Source: Planctomycetaceae bacterium (lineage in GTDB: Bacteria; Planctomycetota; Phycisphaerae; Phycisphaerales; SM1A02). From it: DNA of 44,419 nucleotides. This document shows, piece by piece, positions 25,789 through 33,684 of the stretch. A program made the position numbers and the translations under genes. Each line of letters starts with the position of its first letter. Position 1 is the first letter of the stretch. The stretch spans positions 1-44,419 of the forward strand of contig CANJHD010000014.1 of assembly GCA_947474065.1 (NCBI GenBank), written 5' to 3'. The notes beneath the pieces were generated by a model that saw only the letters and a list, made by a program, of their open reading frames with translations, ran no database searches and was not told the DNA's origin.

Positions 25789-27077
25789 ATCGGACTACAG
25801 CGATTGCATTTGGTCTGGTGGCCTCGATTGCGCTCCACGCGTTGGGGCAAGTGAATCCCACGACGCGGCAGAACGCACCTCGGGCGGATGCTGGGCGGGC
25901 GGATGCGCCGATGGGAGGCGCGAAGAGTGCACCAGCGGCCGCGCGACAGACTCCGCCGATGGCAGGCGCGAAGAGTGCGTTTGGGGCAGCAATGCCCGCC
26001 GCGCAAGGCAACGGGCAAGACGGTGGGCAACAGAGCGAGAAGGATCGCGCGCCTGAAACAGCGCACGAACCAGTTGATTTCCGCAGCGCCGTTCGCGCGG
26101 GCGAGGAAGCGCATCAGAGCGGTGACTTTGCCGGCGCTGCCGCCGCATACGAAGCCGCGCTCGCGGCACGGCCTGATGCTGCCGACGCTGCGTACAACAT
26201 GGGTGTTTCGCTCTACAAAGCAGGCAAGTTCCAGGATGCCGCCAAGGCGTTCGCGCGAGCAAGCAACGCAGCATCGAACGGCGAACATACCGACGCTGCG
26301 CTGAGTGCATCGAGCCTGTACAACCGCGCTGCCAGTTTCTACAGCGCAACGCGAACGCAGGCCGAAGCCGCGCAGCGCATGCTTGACGAGCAGCGCACGG
26401 CAGCGACTGGCGAGGCGAAAGAAGGTCCCGAGGCAAAGATCGATCCCGAGGCACTGAAGCAAGCGATTGCCGATGCCAACAAGAGTCTTGGAGGATTCAA
26501 AGACGCGGCCTACGCGAACCCCGCTGATCAAGAATCCCGCGCAAACGCGGAGCAGAGCCTGCGCCTTATTCGCGCCCTCGAAGAGCTGAAGAAGAAGCAA
26601 GACGAGCAGCAGAAGAAGGACGACAAGAAGGATCAGGGCGACAAGAAGGATCAAGACGACAAGAAAGACCAGGGCGACAAGAAGGACCAGGGCGACAAGA
26701 AGGACCAAGACGACAAGAAGGACCAGGGCGACAAGAAGGACCAGGGCGACAAGAAGGACCAGGGCGACAAGAAGGATCAAGACGACAAGAAGGACCAGGG
26801 CGACAAGAAGGACAAGGACGACAAGAAGGATCAGGGCGACAAGAAGGACAAGGACGACAAGAAGGATCAGGACGCGAAGTCCCCTGAAGATCAGAAGCCT
26901 CCAGAGGAGCCGAAGCCCGGCGAGCCGGGGCAGCCAAAGGATGGTCAAATGACCAAGGATCAGGCTGACCGCCTCCTGCAGTCGGTGCGCGATCGTGAGC
27001 ATGAACGACGCGCCGCGCAGGAGCGCAAAGTGCAGGCCGAAGCCGCGCGAGGCCGCAAGCCGATCAAGGACTGGTGA
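25785..27077 (+). CDS. TPR protein (BatC-like) with charged hexapeptide repeats
   Basis: 430-aa exported TPR protein. The ATG at 25785 overlaps the batB stop (ATGA) and gives a signal peptide (MNRTTAIAFGLVASIALHAL). Residues about 25-90 are Ala/Gly/Pro-rich low complexity. TPR units lie about 100-175 (AYEAALAARPDAADAAYNMG, LYKAGKFQDAAKAFARA). Residues 280-363 are 14 tandem hexapeptides DKKDQG/DKKDQD/DKKDKD coded by an 18-bp DNA repeat, followed by a Pro-rich linker and a charged C-terminal helix (DQADRLLQSVRDREHERR). The C-terminal helix matches the end of BatC-like proteins. The repeat tract is likely an extended, very hydrophilic spacer, and its copy number may vary between strains. Confidence 0.9.
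   Translation: MNRTTAIAFGLVASIALHALGQVNPTTRQNAPRADAGRADAPMGGAKSAPAAARQTPPMAGAKSAFGAAMPAAQGNGQDGGQQSEKDRAPETAHEPVDFRSAVRAGEEAHQSGDFAGAAAAYEAALAARPDAADAAYNMGVSLYKAGKFQDAAKAFARASNAASNGEHTDAALSASSLYNRAASFYSATRTQAEAAQRMLDEQRTAATGEAKEGPEAKIDPEALKQAIADANKSLGGFKDAAYANPADQESRANAEQSLRLIRALEELKKKQDEQQKKDDKKDQGDKKDQDDKKDQGDKKDQGDKKDQDDKKDQGDKKDQGDKKDQGDKKDQDDKKDQGDKKDKDDKKDQGDKKDKDDKKDQDAKSPEDQKPPEEPKPGEPGQPKDGQMTKDQADRLLQSVRDREHERRAAQERKVQAEAARGRKPIKDW
26622..26873 (+). repeat. 18-bp tandem repeat, 14 units
   Basis: Fourteen in-frame units of GACAAGAAGGAYCARGRC type (252 bp), coding DKKDQG, DKKDQD or DKKDKD. Units differ mainly at wobble positions (GAT/GAC, CAG/CAA) and at the last codon (GGC/GAC). This is a minisatellite inside the TPR gene, not a CRISPR: there are no spacers. 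Confidence 0.97.
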
Positions 27078-28894
27078 TCACCCGAATGCGTGTAACGATC
27101 CTCTCCATCCTCCTCTGCCTCTCCCTGCTGCGAACCGCCGCCGCGGGAGACGCGCACTTCCGCATGCCGGATGGAAATGCGTACGAAGGCGCACCGATAC
27201 TGGTGACCATCGAAGTCACCGATGCCGGTGATGTGAAACCGCCGGTCGCTCCGGAAATTGCTGGCGCCACAGTTCGAGTCATTGAACGCGGCCGCCAGTC
27301 AATGACCGAGTTACGCGGTGGACGGGTACGCAACTCGTCCACGGTGACCTACGTAGTAGAAATCACGCCGGAACGGGCAGGCAGCATCGACATTCCCGCG
27401 CTTTCGGTGACGGTTGATGGAAGGGAAATCCGCAGCAAGCCGCAGCGCATTGAAGTCTTAAAGAGTGACGCTGGCAGCCTTCTTTCCGCTGAAGTCATTG
27501 GACTGCCAGCTGAGGGCTATGTTGGTCAGCCGCTCGACCTGATTCTTCGGATCAGCGTTCGCGCCTACAAGGATTCCACTTACGGACAATTGAATGAGTC
27601 GCAGATGTGGCAACTCGTTGATCTACAGGGCAGCGAATGGGGCGTCTTTGAGCAGCAAGTCGGCGAACTCAGGCAGCGCAACGCCGCCCCGCGCGCGCAG
27701 CAGGAATTGCGGAATGGTGAGACTTACTTCAACTATGAATTGACGCGCCGCACGTGGCCGCCGAAGACAGGCGCACCAGAAATCGGCACGGTACGCATCC
27801 GTATGACTTATCCGATTGCGCTTCGTGAAGTGCAGAACCTCTTTCTTGATCGCCAACTCACGATCAGCGAATCACGGCCGCTCTCGATTACGGCGACTGC
27901 ATCGGGCGTGACCATTCTTCCTCTTCCGGAGATTGACCGACCTGCTTCATTTAGCGGTGCAGTGGGTGCATTCGCGATTGCCGTCACCGCCAAACCAACG
28001 ACCGTTGCTGTCGGCGATCCTGTGACGCTCACACTTGCCATCACCGATATCCGCGGCGGCGCGAATCTCGAAACGCTGCAGCCCCCCGCCCTTGCAGCGG
28101 ACGCCACGCTCGCCCGAGAGTTCCGCGTTCCCAGCGAACCGCTTTCCGGAGTTGTCAGCGGCAACACCAAACGATTTACCGTCACCGTGCGACCCCTGCG
28201 CGCCGGAACAGCTGCGATCCCGCCGATCGAATACAGCGCGTTTGACCCGCAGAATCGCAAATATGTTGTGAGTCGCAGCCAGCCGGTTCCGATCACAGTC
28301 ACGCCCGCGAATCAGATGGATCTCTCAAAGATCGTGAGTGGCACTGGTGCGAGTGGAAACGACCCATCAACGCCAGGGACGCAACTCACTGAAGTGCAGA
28401 CTGGCTTGGTAGCAAATCGGCCAGTCACCGATGCGCTGCTTGCCGACGAACGACTGCGCACGGGGCCACTCGAACTTGCGGGCCTGCTGGTGCCGCCTAT
28501 TGCCGCCGCAGCCGCACTCGCCGTTCGTTGGCACCGCGGAAGACACGCGCGCGACGGCGGTCTCGCGCGCCGCAGTCGGGCACGCCGCACTGCCGACGGT
28601 CGTCTCCGCGCGGCAACCGACGCAGCCGGACTTGCCGGAGCCATCACCGGATTTGTAGAAGACATGACGGGTCGTCCAGCAGGAACGCTGACGCGCGGCG
28701 ACCTTGAACGCGTGCTAGCGACTGCCGGTGTGAACCATGAACTCCGCACCCGAATCGCTGAGTTCCTTGGGCACTGCGATCGTGCCCGCTATGCCGGGGC
28801 TGCCGCTCCCGCCGAACTTGCTGCCGAAGCTCAGCGCGCGATCGATTCACTTGACGCAGCGCGCCTGCGTACTGCGAAGGGGGACGCACGATGA
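27074..28894 (+). CDS. BatD-like oxygen-tolerance protein
   Basis: 606 aa. Signal peptide at the N-terminus (RVTILSILLCLSLLRTAAAG), several beta-sandwich domains in the periplasm (about 30-455; e.g. YVVEITPERAGSIDIPALSV, LRAGTAAIPPIEYSAFDP, both typical of BatD), one TM helix about 463-485 and a basic, Arg-rich cytoplasmic tail with a helical domain to the end. A GTG at 27074 that overlaps the previous stop (GTGA) continues the 4-nt overlap pattern of this operon and has AAGGA just before it; the ATG at 27086 is an alternative. Its TGA overlaps the next gene. Confidence 0.9.
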   Translation: MITRMRVTILSILLCLSLLRTAAAGDAHFRMPDGNAYEGAPILVTIEVTDAGDVKPPVAPEIAGATVRVIERGRQSMTELRGGRVRNSSTVTYVVEITPERAGSIDIPALSVTVDGREIRSKPQRIEVLKSDAGSLLSAEVIGLPAEGYVGQPLDLILRISVRAYKDSTYGQLNESQMWQLVDLQGSEWGVFEQQVGELRQRNAAPRAQQELRNGETYFNYELTRRTWPPKTGAPEIGTVRIRMTYPIALREVQNLFLDRQLTISESRPLSITATASGVTILPLPEIDRPASFSGAVGAFAIAVTAKPTTVAVGDPVTLTLAITDIRGGANLETLQPPALAADATLAREFRVPSEPLSGVVSGNTKRFTVTVRPLRAGTAAIPPIEYSAFDPQNRKYVVSRSQPVPITVTPANQMDLSKIVSGTGASGNDPSTPGTQLTEVQTGLVANRPVTDALLADERLRTGPLELAGLLVPPIAAAAALAVRWHRGRHARDGGLARRSRARRTADGRLRAATDAAGLAGAITGFVEDMTGRPAGTLTRGDLERVLATAGVNHELRTRIAEFLGHCDRARYAGAAAPAELAAEAQRAIDSLDAARLRTAKGDAR

Positions 28895-29748
28895 ATTGGT
28901 CCAATTGGTTCATGAGACTTGGCGTGGTGCTGTGCATCGCGATGACCGCACTGAGTGCATCGGAAGCATCCGCTACTGATTACGACCGTTCACTCGGCGC
29001 AGCGCGTGATGCGCAGGTTGCCTATGAGCGCGGAGTCCAACTTCGACGCACTGATGCCGCCGCAAGCCTCGACGCGTTCCGCGAAAGCGCCACGCTTTGG
29101 GAACGAATCCGTGCAGCTGGCGCAGAGAACGGGCCACTTGAATTCAACCTTGGCAATGCATACATGGAATCTGGCGACATCGGTCGTGCGATCGCCGCAT
29201 ACTTGCGCGCCGAGCGTTTCATTCCCGGTGATTCCGACCTTGAACACAACCTGGCGCGCGCGCGGGCGGGCGTGAAGAGTTCATTCGAACGAACGGGCGG
29301 CACGCTGCTTGTGGATTCGGTGGCACTCTGGTGGCACTTGGTGCCCCGGTCAATTCGGCTCACGCTGGGGTGGCTGTGCTGGCTTGGTTTCTGGGGCGTG
29401 CTTGCCGCATGGCTCATCGGTCCCGCCACCCAGCGTGGCGGTGCGGGCGCGAAATCAGGAGCCGGCTGGCGCGTTGCAATCATCACGCTGCTGTGCGGAG
29501 CGACACTCTTTGGCGGCAGTGTGATCGCCGACGAATACATCCATATCAGCCGGCCCCGCGCAGTATTGGTAGAGACTGGCGTCACGCTTCGCAAAGGCAA
29601 CGGCGACGGATTCGAACCCGCATTCGTGGAGACGCTCGGACCGGGAGTCGAGAGCACGGTGATCGAGGTCCGCCCCGATTGGCTGCGCATCGAACTTCCT
29701 GATGGCCGCTCTGGATGGATTCGTGACACCCAGGCTGCGCAACTCTGA
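28891..29748 (+). CDS. TPR-SH3 membrane protein (BatE-like)
   Basis: 285 aa, last gene of the Bat operon. Signal peptide (cut near SEASA), a TPR pair about 45-120 (LEFNLGNAYMESGDIGRAIA, AYLRAERFIPGDSDLEHNL), two TM helices about 150-175 and 195-213, and a C-terminal bacterial SH3-like domain about 222-285 ending LPDGRSGWIRDTQAAQL. This TPR-TM-SH3 order is that of BatE-type proteins. The ATG overlaps the batD stop (ATGA). No terminator was found in the 95 nt after it. Confidence 0.88.
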   Translation: MNWSNWFMRLGVVLCIAMTALSASEASATDYDRSLGAARDAQVAYERGVQLRRTDAAASLDAFRESATLWERIRAAGAENGPLEFNLGNAYMESGDIGRAIAAYLRAERFIPGDSDLEHNLARARAGVKSSFERTGGTLLVDSVALWWHLVPRSIRLTLGWLCWLGFWGVLAAWLIGPATQRGGAGAKSGAGWRVAIITLLCGATLFGGSVIADEYIHISRPRAVLVETGVTLRKGNGDGFEPAFVETLGPGVESTVIEVRPDWLRIELPDGRSGWIRDTQAAQL

Positions 29749-29831
29749 GGAGACATCACAATAGCGGCGGCGTGGGAAGCAGCGCGATGATCGTGGCATC
29801 ACCGGACGCGTCGACGCTTCATGGCATACCA

Positions 29832-29872
29832 AGATAAAAACAAGCTCGCCCCGCGATGATTGCGGGGCGAGC
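29832..29872 (-). terminator. Rho-independent terminator of tRNA-Ser(CGA)
   Basis: A perfect 11-bp stem (GCTCGCCCCGC at 29844-29854 with its complement at 29862-29872) and 7-nt loop. On the minus strand it is followed by TTGTTTTTATC. It begins 5 nt after the tRNA 3' end. There is no T-tract on the plus side, so it would not stop the Bat transcript efficiently. Confidence 0.95.
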
Positions 29873-29876
29873 GAAG

Positions 29877-29963
29877 CGGAGAGGGTGGGATTCGAACCCA
29901 CGAGCAGGCAAGCCCGCTGCTAGTTTTCGAGACTAGTCCCTTCAACCGCTCAGGCACCTCTCC
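29877..29963 (-). tRNA. tRNA-Ser (anticodon CGA)
   Basis: Complete minus-strand cloverleaf decoding UCG. The acceptor GGAGAGG (29963-29957) pairs with CCTCTCC (29884-29878) and the discriminator base is G (29877). The anticodon stem CTAGT/ACTAG closes the loop CTCGAAA with anticodon CGA. There is a long variable arm (class II) and a T-arm GTGGG-TTCGAAT-CCCAC. CCA is not encoded. It has its own promoter and terminator and lies between the Bat operon and rpoZ. Confidence 0.97.
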
Positions 29964-29983
29964 GGGTGGAACGGGACAAAGAC

Positions 29984-30012
29984 AGTATGCGCGGGATCGG
30001 GGCACCGGTCAA
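29984..30012 (-). promoter_or_regulatory. Sigma-70-type promoter of tRNA-Ser(CGA)
   Basis: Minus strand TTGACC (30012-30007), 17-nt spacer, CATACT (29989-29984). Lies just after the rpoZ stop and about 21 nt before the mature tRNA. Confidence 0.7.
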
Positions 30013-30040
30013 TCCGGAGCGCTCCGATCCGAATGCGAAG

Positions 30041-30265
30041 TCAGCGACGCGGCGGAGCCTCGAGCCCGCTCGCCTCCCAGTCAATGGTGATCTTCTCGTG
30101 CACGATCTCATCGATGACAACCTCGAAGTCGGTGCGGCCGTTACGCTCAACGAGCGGGCGGGCGCCGTCAACGAGTTCGCCGAGGCGACGCTGGATCAGG
30201 GCGGTCAGCTTGAAACGACCACCAAGCTTTTGGACGATTTCATCGCTCTTCAATGCGTCAATCAC
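30041..30265 (-). CDS. rpoZ: RNA polymerase omega subunit
   Basis: 74-aa omega subunit, which wraps the beta-prime C-terminus and stabilises RNA polymerase. Core motif IDALKSDEIVQKLGGRFKL followed by TALIQRRLGELVDGARPLVE is characteristic of RpoZ. The start is set at GTG 30265 because GGAG lies 7 nt before it and the conserved sequence begins right there; the longer open frame to 30457 is Gly/Arg-rich and non-conserved. A near-consensus promoter is at 30340-30367. gmk, the frequent neighbour of rpoZ, is not here. Head-to-head with rnpA. Confidence 0.93.
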   Translation of the reverse strand: MIDALKSDEIVQKLGGRFKLTALIQRRLGELVDGARPLVERNGRTDFEVVIDEIVHEKITIDWEASGLEAPPRR

Positions 30266-30339
30266 GAGCAGGCTCCGATGGTAATGACCGAATGTGCGTG
30301 GACCAAACGCGGAGGGCACCGCCCAATCGCGAGCCGAGC

Positions 30340-30367
30340 AGTATAGCCCTGCCCCGCGCCACCGCAA
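30340..30367 (-). promoter_or_regulatory. Sigma-70-type promoter of rpoZ
   Basis: Minus strand TTGCGG (30367-30362), 16-nt spacer and TATACT (30345-30340), giving a leader of about 68 nt before the GTG. The same TTGCGG-N16-TAYACT pattern precedes the 105-aa gene near 19.7 kb. Confidence 0.6.
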
Positions 30368-30410
30368 AGAGCCGAGAATATGCCCACCCCCGCCCCGGTA
30401 CCCTCCTCCG

Positions 30411-30788
30411 GTGCCTCCAAGCGGAAATCTACGATTCCCGGCCCTCCTGCACGTCAAACGCGGCGAGGACTTCGACCGTGCCTATGCGCTCCGGCGCAGA
30501 CAGGACTGCGGCGGGATCATCGTCTACGCGGCCCGCAATGGGCTGCCGATCACGCGCATCGGGTTGAGCGTTTCCCGCAAAGTGGGCAATGCTGTGGCGC
30601 GCAACCGATTGAAGCGCCTCCTGCGCGAGGCATTCCGCGCGGTGCAACATGAGCTGCCAGCGGGACTCGATCTTGTGGTGGTCGCGCGCCGCCATGAAGA
30701 GTGGGATGCCGAACGGTATCGCAACGCCTTGGAGCAATCGACGCGCGCACTGCATGCATTGATACCACCGCACGTTGATCAGCCGTAA
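30411..30788 (+). CDS. rnpA: Ribonuclease P protein component
   Basis: Small basic protein that binds RNase P RNA and helps cleave 5' leaders of pre-tRNAs. Signature RNRLKRLLREAFR (the RNR motif) with upstream GLSVSRKVGNAVA, and the N-terminal LRFPALLHVKRGEDFDRAY resembling the family start. The GTG at 30411 gives 125 aa, a typical length; an open frame back to 30294 is a Pro/Arg-rich extension over the rpoZ promoter and is probably untranslated. No Shine-Dalgarno sequence is obvious. rpmH is not upstream and yidD, usually co-directional and next, is coded convergently 23 nt away. Confidence 0.93.
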   Translation: MPPSGNLRFPALLHVKRGEDFDRAYALRRRQDCGGIIVYAARNGLPITRIGLSVSRKVGNAVARNRLKRLLREAFRAVQHELPAGLDLVVVARRHEEWDAERYRNALEQSTRALHALIPPHVDQP

Positions 30789-30811
30789 TCGGCGCTACGC
30801 GTCATCAGTCA

Positions 30812-31039
30812 TCATGGCACCGGATCGTGGCCGCATCCGCCCCACGGATTGCATCGAGCGATTCTGCAACTCGCAAGCCATGATCCGCGCACCGCGCCGT
30901 GACGCTCGATGGCTTCGACTGCGTACACCGAGCACGAAGGATGGAAGCGGCACCAGCCGCGCGTGATCCATGCGATGCGGCGCTGGTAGAAATGAATTCC
31001 GCCGATACATGCGCGTGCTGCCTGACTGCGCTCAGGCAT
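30812..31039 (-). CDS. yidD: Membrane protein insertion efficiency factor YidD
   Basis: 75-aa small membrane-associated protein. The pattern HFYQRRIAWITRGWCRFHPS followed by CSVYAVEAIERHGAVRG and a C-terminal GHDPVP matches YidD (CRF-P-CS-YA-EA-HG ... GG-DPVP). It assists YidC-dependent insertion in other bacteria. The ATG at 31039 is preferred: it overlaps the end of the FAH-family gene by 8 nt and gives the normal family length. The cluster is unusual because rnpA and yidD face each other, and yidC and rpmH are absent. Confidence 0.88.
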   Translation of the reverse strand: MPERSQAARACIGGIHFYQRRIAWITRGWCRFHPSCSVYAVEAIERHGAVRGSWLASCRIARCNPWGGCGHDPVP

Positions 31040-31691
31040 GTTGCACCGGATTACTGATCCGACCGACGCCCGCGATTTCAATTTCCACAACGTCGCCTGC
31101 CTTCAAGAACACCTGAGGGGTACGGCCAAATCCGACGCCGGATGGCGTTCCGGTGAGGATCACCGTGCCTGCTCGAAGCGTGGTGCCACGCGAAAGCTCC
31201 GAGACAATCCGCGCCACGGAGTGCAACATGATGGATGTCGAAGCATCCTGCATCACCACACCGTTGAGCCGAGTGACAATACGGAGTGCCTGCGGATCAG
31301 GGACTGCCGCCGTTGGTGTGATCGCACCGATCGGGCAGAATGTGTCAAAGCCCTTGCCGCGGCAGAACTGGCCGCCACCACCCTCGCGCTGCCACCAACG
31401 TGCAGTGACATCGTTCGCCACCGCGTAACCGCCGATGACCGACATCGCCTGAGACTCCGGTACGTCCTTACACGTGCGACCGATGATGACTGCCAACTCG
31501 CCTTCGAAGTCGACCTGTGGACCGTGCTCATCGCAGATGGATGGGATGACGATCGCGTCCCCGTCGGCACATACAGACGATGGGTTCTTCATGAACATCA
31601 CCAATGCGTCGGGCGCCTTGCCGCCCATTTCCGCAACGTGGTCCGCGTAGTTCTTTCCGATAGCCAGAATTGCCGGAGGAGGCGTGCGCAT
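31032..31691 (-). CDS. Fumarylacetoacetate hydrolase family protein
   Basis: 219-aa FAH-superfamily enzyme, which includes fumarylpyruvate hydrolases, acylpyruvases and oxaloacetate decarboxylases. Seen: N-terminal AIGKNYADHVAEMG, metal-binding acids in DFEGELAVIIG (E63, E65) and ANDVTAR (D94), catalytic-loop KGFDTFCPIG, and C-terminal ILTGTPSGVGFGR. All are family-defining. Exact substrate is uncertain. It starts 25 nt after the 654-aa gene and overlaps yidD by 8 nt, so it is at the tail of the long minus-strand run. Confidence 0.94.
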   Translation of the reverse strand: MRTPPPAILAIGKNYADHVAEMGGKAPDALVMFMKNPSSVCADGDAIVIPSICDEHGPQVDFEGELAVIIGRTCKDVPESQAMSVIGGYAVANDVTARWWQREGGGGQFCRGKGFDTFCPIGAITPTAAVPDPQALRIVTRLNGVVMQDASTSIMLHSVARIVSELSRGTTLRAGTVILTGTPSGVGFGRTPQVFLKAGDVVEIEIAGVGRISNPVQHA

Positions 31692-31700
31692 GACCCGAAG

Positions 31701-31720
31701 GCTACATCAGGCTACATCAG
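31701..31720. repeat. 10-nt tandem duplication at a stop codon
   Basis: GCTACATCAG occurs twice in tandem (31701-31710, 31711-31720). The second copy contains the stop codon of the 654-aa gene, and the first repeats it 10 nt downstream in another frame. A short recent duplication; no function is inferred. Confidence 0.85.
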
Positions 31721-33681
31721 CGCTTGCGGTCCATCGAGCCTTCTTGGCGCGCCTTGTCCTCCGCTACGCGCTTGCTCTCTCGCTCCGCCTTGCGGGCGCG
31801 ATAGGCATCCATGTTCGGCGGCTCCGGGAACAGATTTTCCACCTTCGCGCCGCCCGAACCGAGCGGACTTGCTGCGAGGTCCGCCTCAATCCGCGCGCGC
31901 GCTGCGTCGTAGACCATGGCACGCTGATCTTCCGGCAGGCGGTTGTACACCGTGAGCCGATCAACAAGCGGAACTGAGCCGTCCTGCATGATGCTCACCA
32001 GAACATCTTCAACACTGCGCTCAAGGGATCCAATCAAATCGGCCAGGCGCGCATCGCCCATCTTGGTACGGAAATCAGTGTATCGATTGGTCCGGAAGTA
32101 CTCAGTGAGATCGCGCGCATACACCAGCGAATCATCAAGAACCTTCTTCTTGCCAACCAAGTATCCCTCCAGGAATCCGCGACGAAGGATGGCCGCGAGA
32201 TCCGTACGCGCCACATCAGGAACCATTTCGTAATCGCCGAAAGTGGTATTGCGCACAAATACATCGATTGGCGCAACATATTTATTGTTGGGGATCAAGC
32301 CCCCGCGACCGCACAACTTGTCGAGTTCGTCCAGAAGCTTCTGCGCTTCCTCCATCTCACCTGCGTGATACAGCTCGCGCACTGCCTGCGCCATGAAGTT
32401 CTCATAGAAGTCAACAAAGGTGTCCGGGCCACCACCGCGTGCTTTGAAATGCTTGCTGTACAACTCGCGAAAATAGCGGTCAATCGCCTTGATCCAGCGA
32501 ATGTCATAGAGCCGCGTTGGATTGTCGGTTGAGAACGGATCGACGCGCATCAGCCCAGAGTGAGCGAGCGCCTGCATCGCCTGAATCGTTGTGCGATCGT
32601 CGTTGAGAATCCGGTAAATGTCCTCGTCATTGTTGTAGCGCTCGGAGCCGATCTCCGCGCCCATCTTCGACCAATAGAACGCGTGCGACTGCGGATGTCT
32701 CCAGTCAAAGGGACCAAACTCGCTCGTATAACGAGCCATGCGCGCGGGATCCATGTTGTAATCATCAATGAGCACACGCTTACGCAGGAACGTCACCAAC
32801 TGATCAATAGCCTTCGCGTTGACTGGATCTGAGAAGACATCATCCATCGACGCATACACCGGATCCCGGCGGCGGAATTGATCCTGCAAATTGAAGAGTT
32901 TGGCGTAACCCGCACCAGTTCGCACCGAGTGCCAGCGCCCGTGCGTGAACAGGAAGTCTCGGTCCAACTTCACTTTGTAGTTCGGGTCGAACGCGCGCAT
33001 CTTCGCCTCAAGCGTCGCAAGCATTGTGGCAACGTCGGGTTCGCGCGCTATGAGTTCCTCATAGGTGTCTGGGGCATCGGCAATCGCCTGTAGCCACGCG
33101 GCGCGATCCTTGGACCCAGGCGGTGGATCCCCAAGAAGCAGATGCCACTCCTTAGCAAGTTCGCGCTTGTAATAGTGATGCGCATCATCGCTGAGGCCGT
33201 CAATCTTGTGTGCAAACCACCAGCCCAATTCTTTATAAAGAATCAGGTCATTTGGGTTGTAGCGGATGCCCTTGTTGCGAACCAAGTCAATGCCTTCATT
33301 GACGAGCCGCCAGCGCTCCTCGGGCGTGCTAGTCATCACTGACAGGTTGTATGCCAAGTTGTGACCGTGGAATGCCCATACTTCGCCGAAACGAGGCTGC
33401 AACTTGGTGATCAGATCGGCCAATCGGCGCGCGTCATAGAACTGCGAGAGTTCGCGCATCTGCTGCAGTCGAATCCATAAGTAATCAACTACTAGGCCGC
33501 GAAATGCCCCCACCGCCGCGCCGATGGCAACGATTGGCGGTGCGCCCTCCACCGAAACATCGGTGTAGCGCAACTTGCCTTCATCACTTGCTGAAACGAT
33601 GCGTGGCAGCAGCGCGCCCGCGGCAAATAGCGCTGCCACCGCAACAAGAATCGAAAGAAACTGGATAGTGCGATCGCGCAT
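31717..33681 (-). CDS. Membrane-anchored protein of unknown function (654 aa)
   Basis: Not recognised. N-terminal TM anchor about 7-27 (IQFLSILVAVAALFAAGALL), then a further hydrophobic stretch about 48-68 (PPIVAIGAAVGAFRGLVVDY), then a large helical region with repeated Trp/Tyr/Arg-rich amphipathic segments (LWIRLQQMRELSQFYDARRL, FGEVWAFHGHNLAYNLSVM), suggestive of TPR-like or alpha-solenoid repeats facing the periplasm. A very charged C-terminus (KAERESKRVAEDKARQEG) ends the protein. Its ATG is 3 nt after the ABC permease stop, so it is presumably an accessory subunit of that transporter. No enzymatic motif seen. Confidence 0.85.
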   Translation of the reverse strand: MRDRTIQFLSILVAVAALFAAGALLPRIVSASDEGKLRYTDVSVEGAPPIVAIGAAVGAFRGLVVDYLWIRLQQMRELSQFYDARRLADLITKLQPRFGEVWAFHGHNLAYNLSVMTSTPEERWRLVNEGIDLVRNKGIRYNPNDLILYKELGWWFAHKIDGLSDDAHHYYKRELAKEWHLLLGDPPPGSKDRAAWLQAIADAPDTYEELIAREPDVATMLATLEAKMRAFDPNYKVKLDRDFLFTHGRWHSVRTGAGYAKLFNLQDQFRRRDPVYASMDDVFSDPVNAKAIDQLVTFLRKRVLIDDYNMDPARMARYTSEFGPFDWRHPQSHAFYWSKMGAEIGSERYNNDEDIYRILNDDRTTIQAMQALAHSGLMRVDPFSTDNPTRLYDIRWIKAIDRYFRELYSKHFKARGGGPDTFVDFYENFMAQAVRELYHAGEMEEAQKLLDELDKLCGRGGLIPNNKYVAPIDVFVRNTTFGDYEMVPDVARTDLAAILRRGFLEGYLVGKKKVLDDSLVYARDLTEYFRTNRYTDFRTKMGDARLADLIGSLERSVEDVLVSIMQDGSVPLVDRLTVYNRLPEDQRAMVYDAARARIEADLAASPLGSGGAKVENLFPEPPNMDAYRARKAERESKRVAEDKARQEGSMDRKR

Positions 33682-33684
33682 CGG

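Noticed and set aside
26622-26873. Possible CRISPR array
   Set aside because: Repeats are contiguous, 18 bp and in frame with coding sequence; no spacers.
25620-27002. Minus-strand 460-aa frame with long Leu/Val-rich repeats resembling transmembrane segments
   Set aside because: It is the antisense reading of the 18-bp DKKDQG repeat in the TPR gene; lysine and aspartate codons read backwards give Leu/Val. The plus-strand gene is clear.
30294-30410. N-terminal extension of rnpA
   Set aside because: Pro/Arg-rich, not like the family, and overlaps the rpoZ promoter; a GTG at 30411 gives the normal length.
30795-31010. Alternative minus-strand 71-aa frame over yidD
   Set aside because: It has no YidD motifs; the overlapping frame has the full CRF-P-CS-YA-EA pattern.
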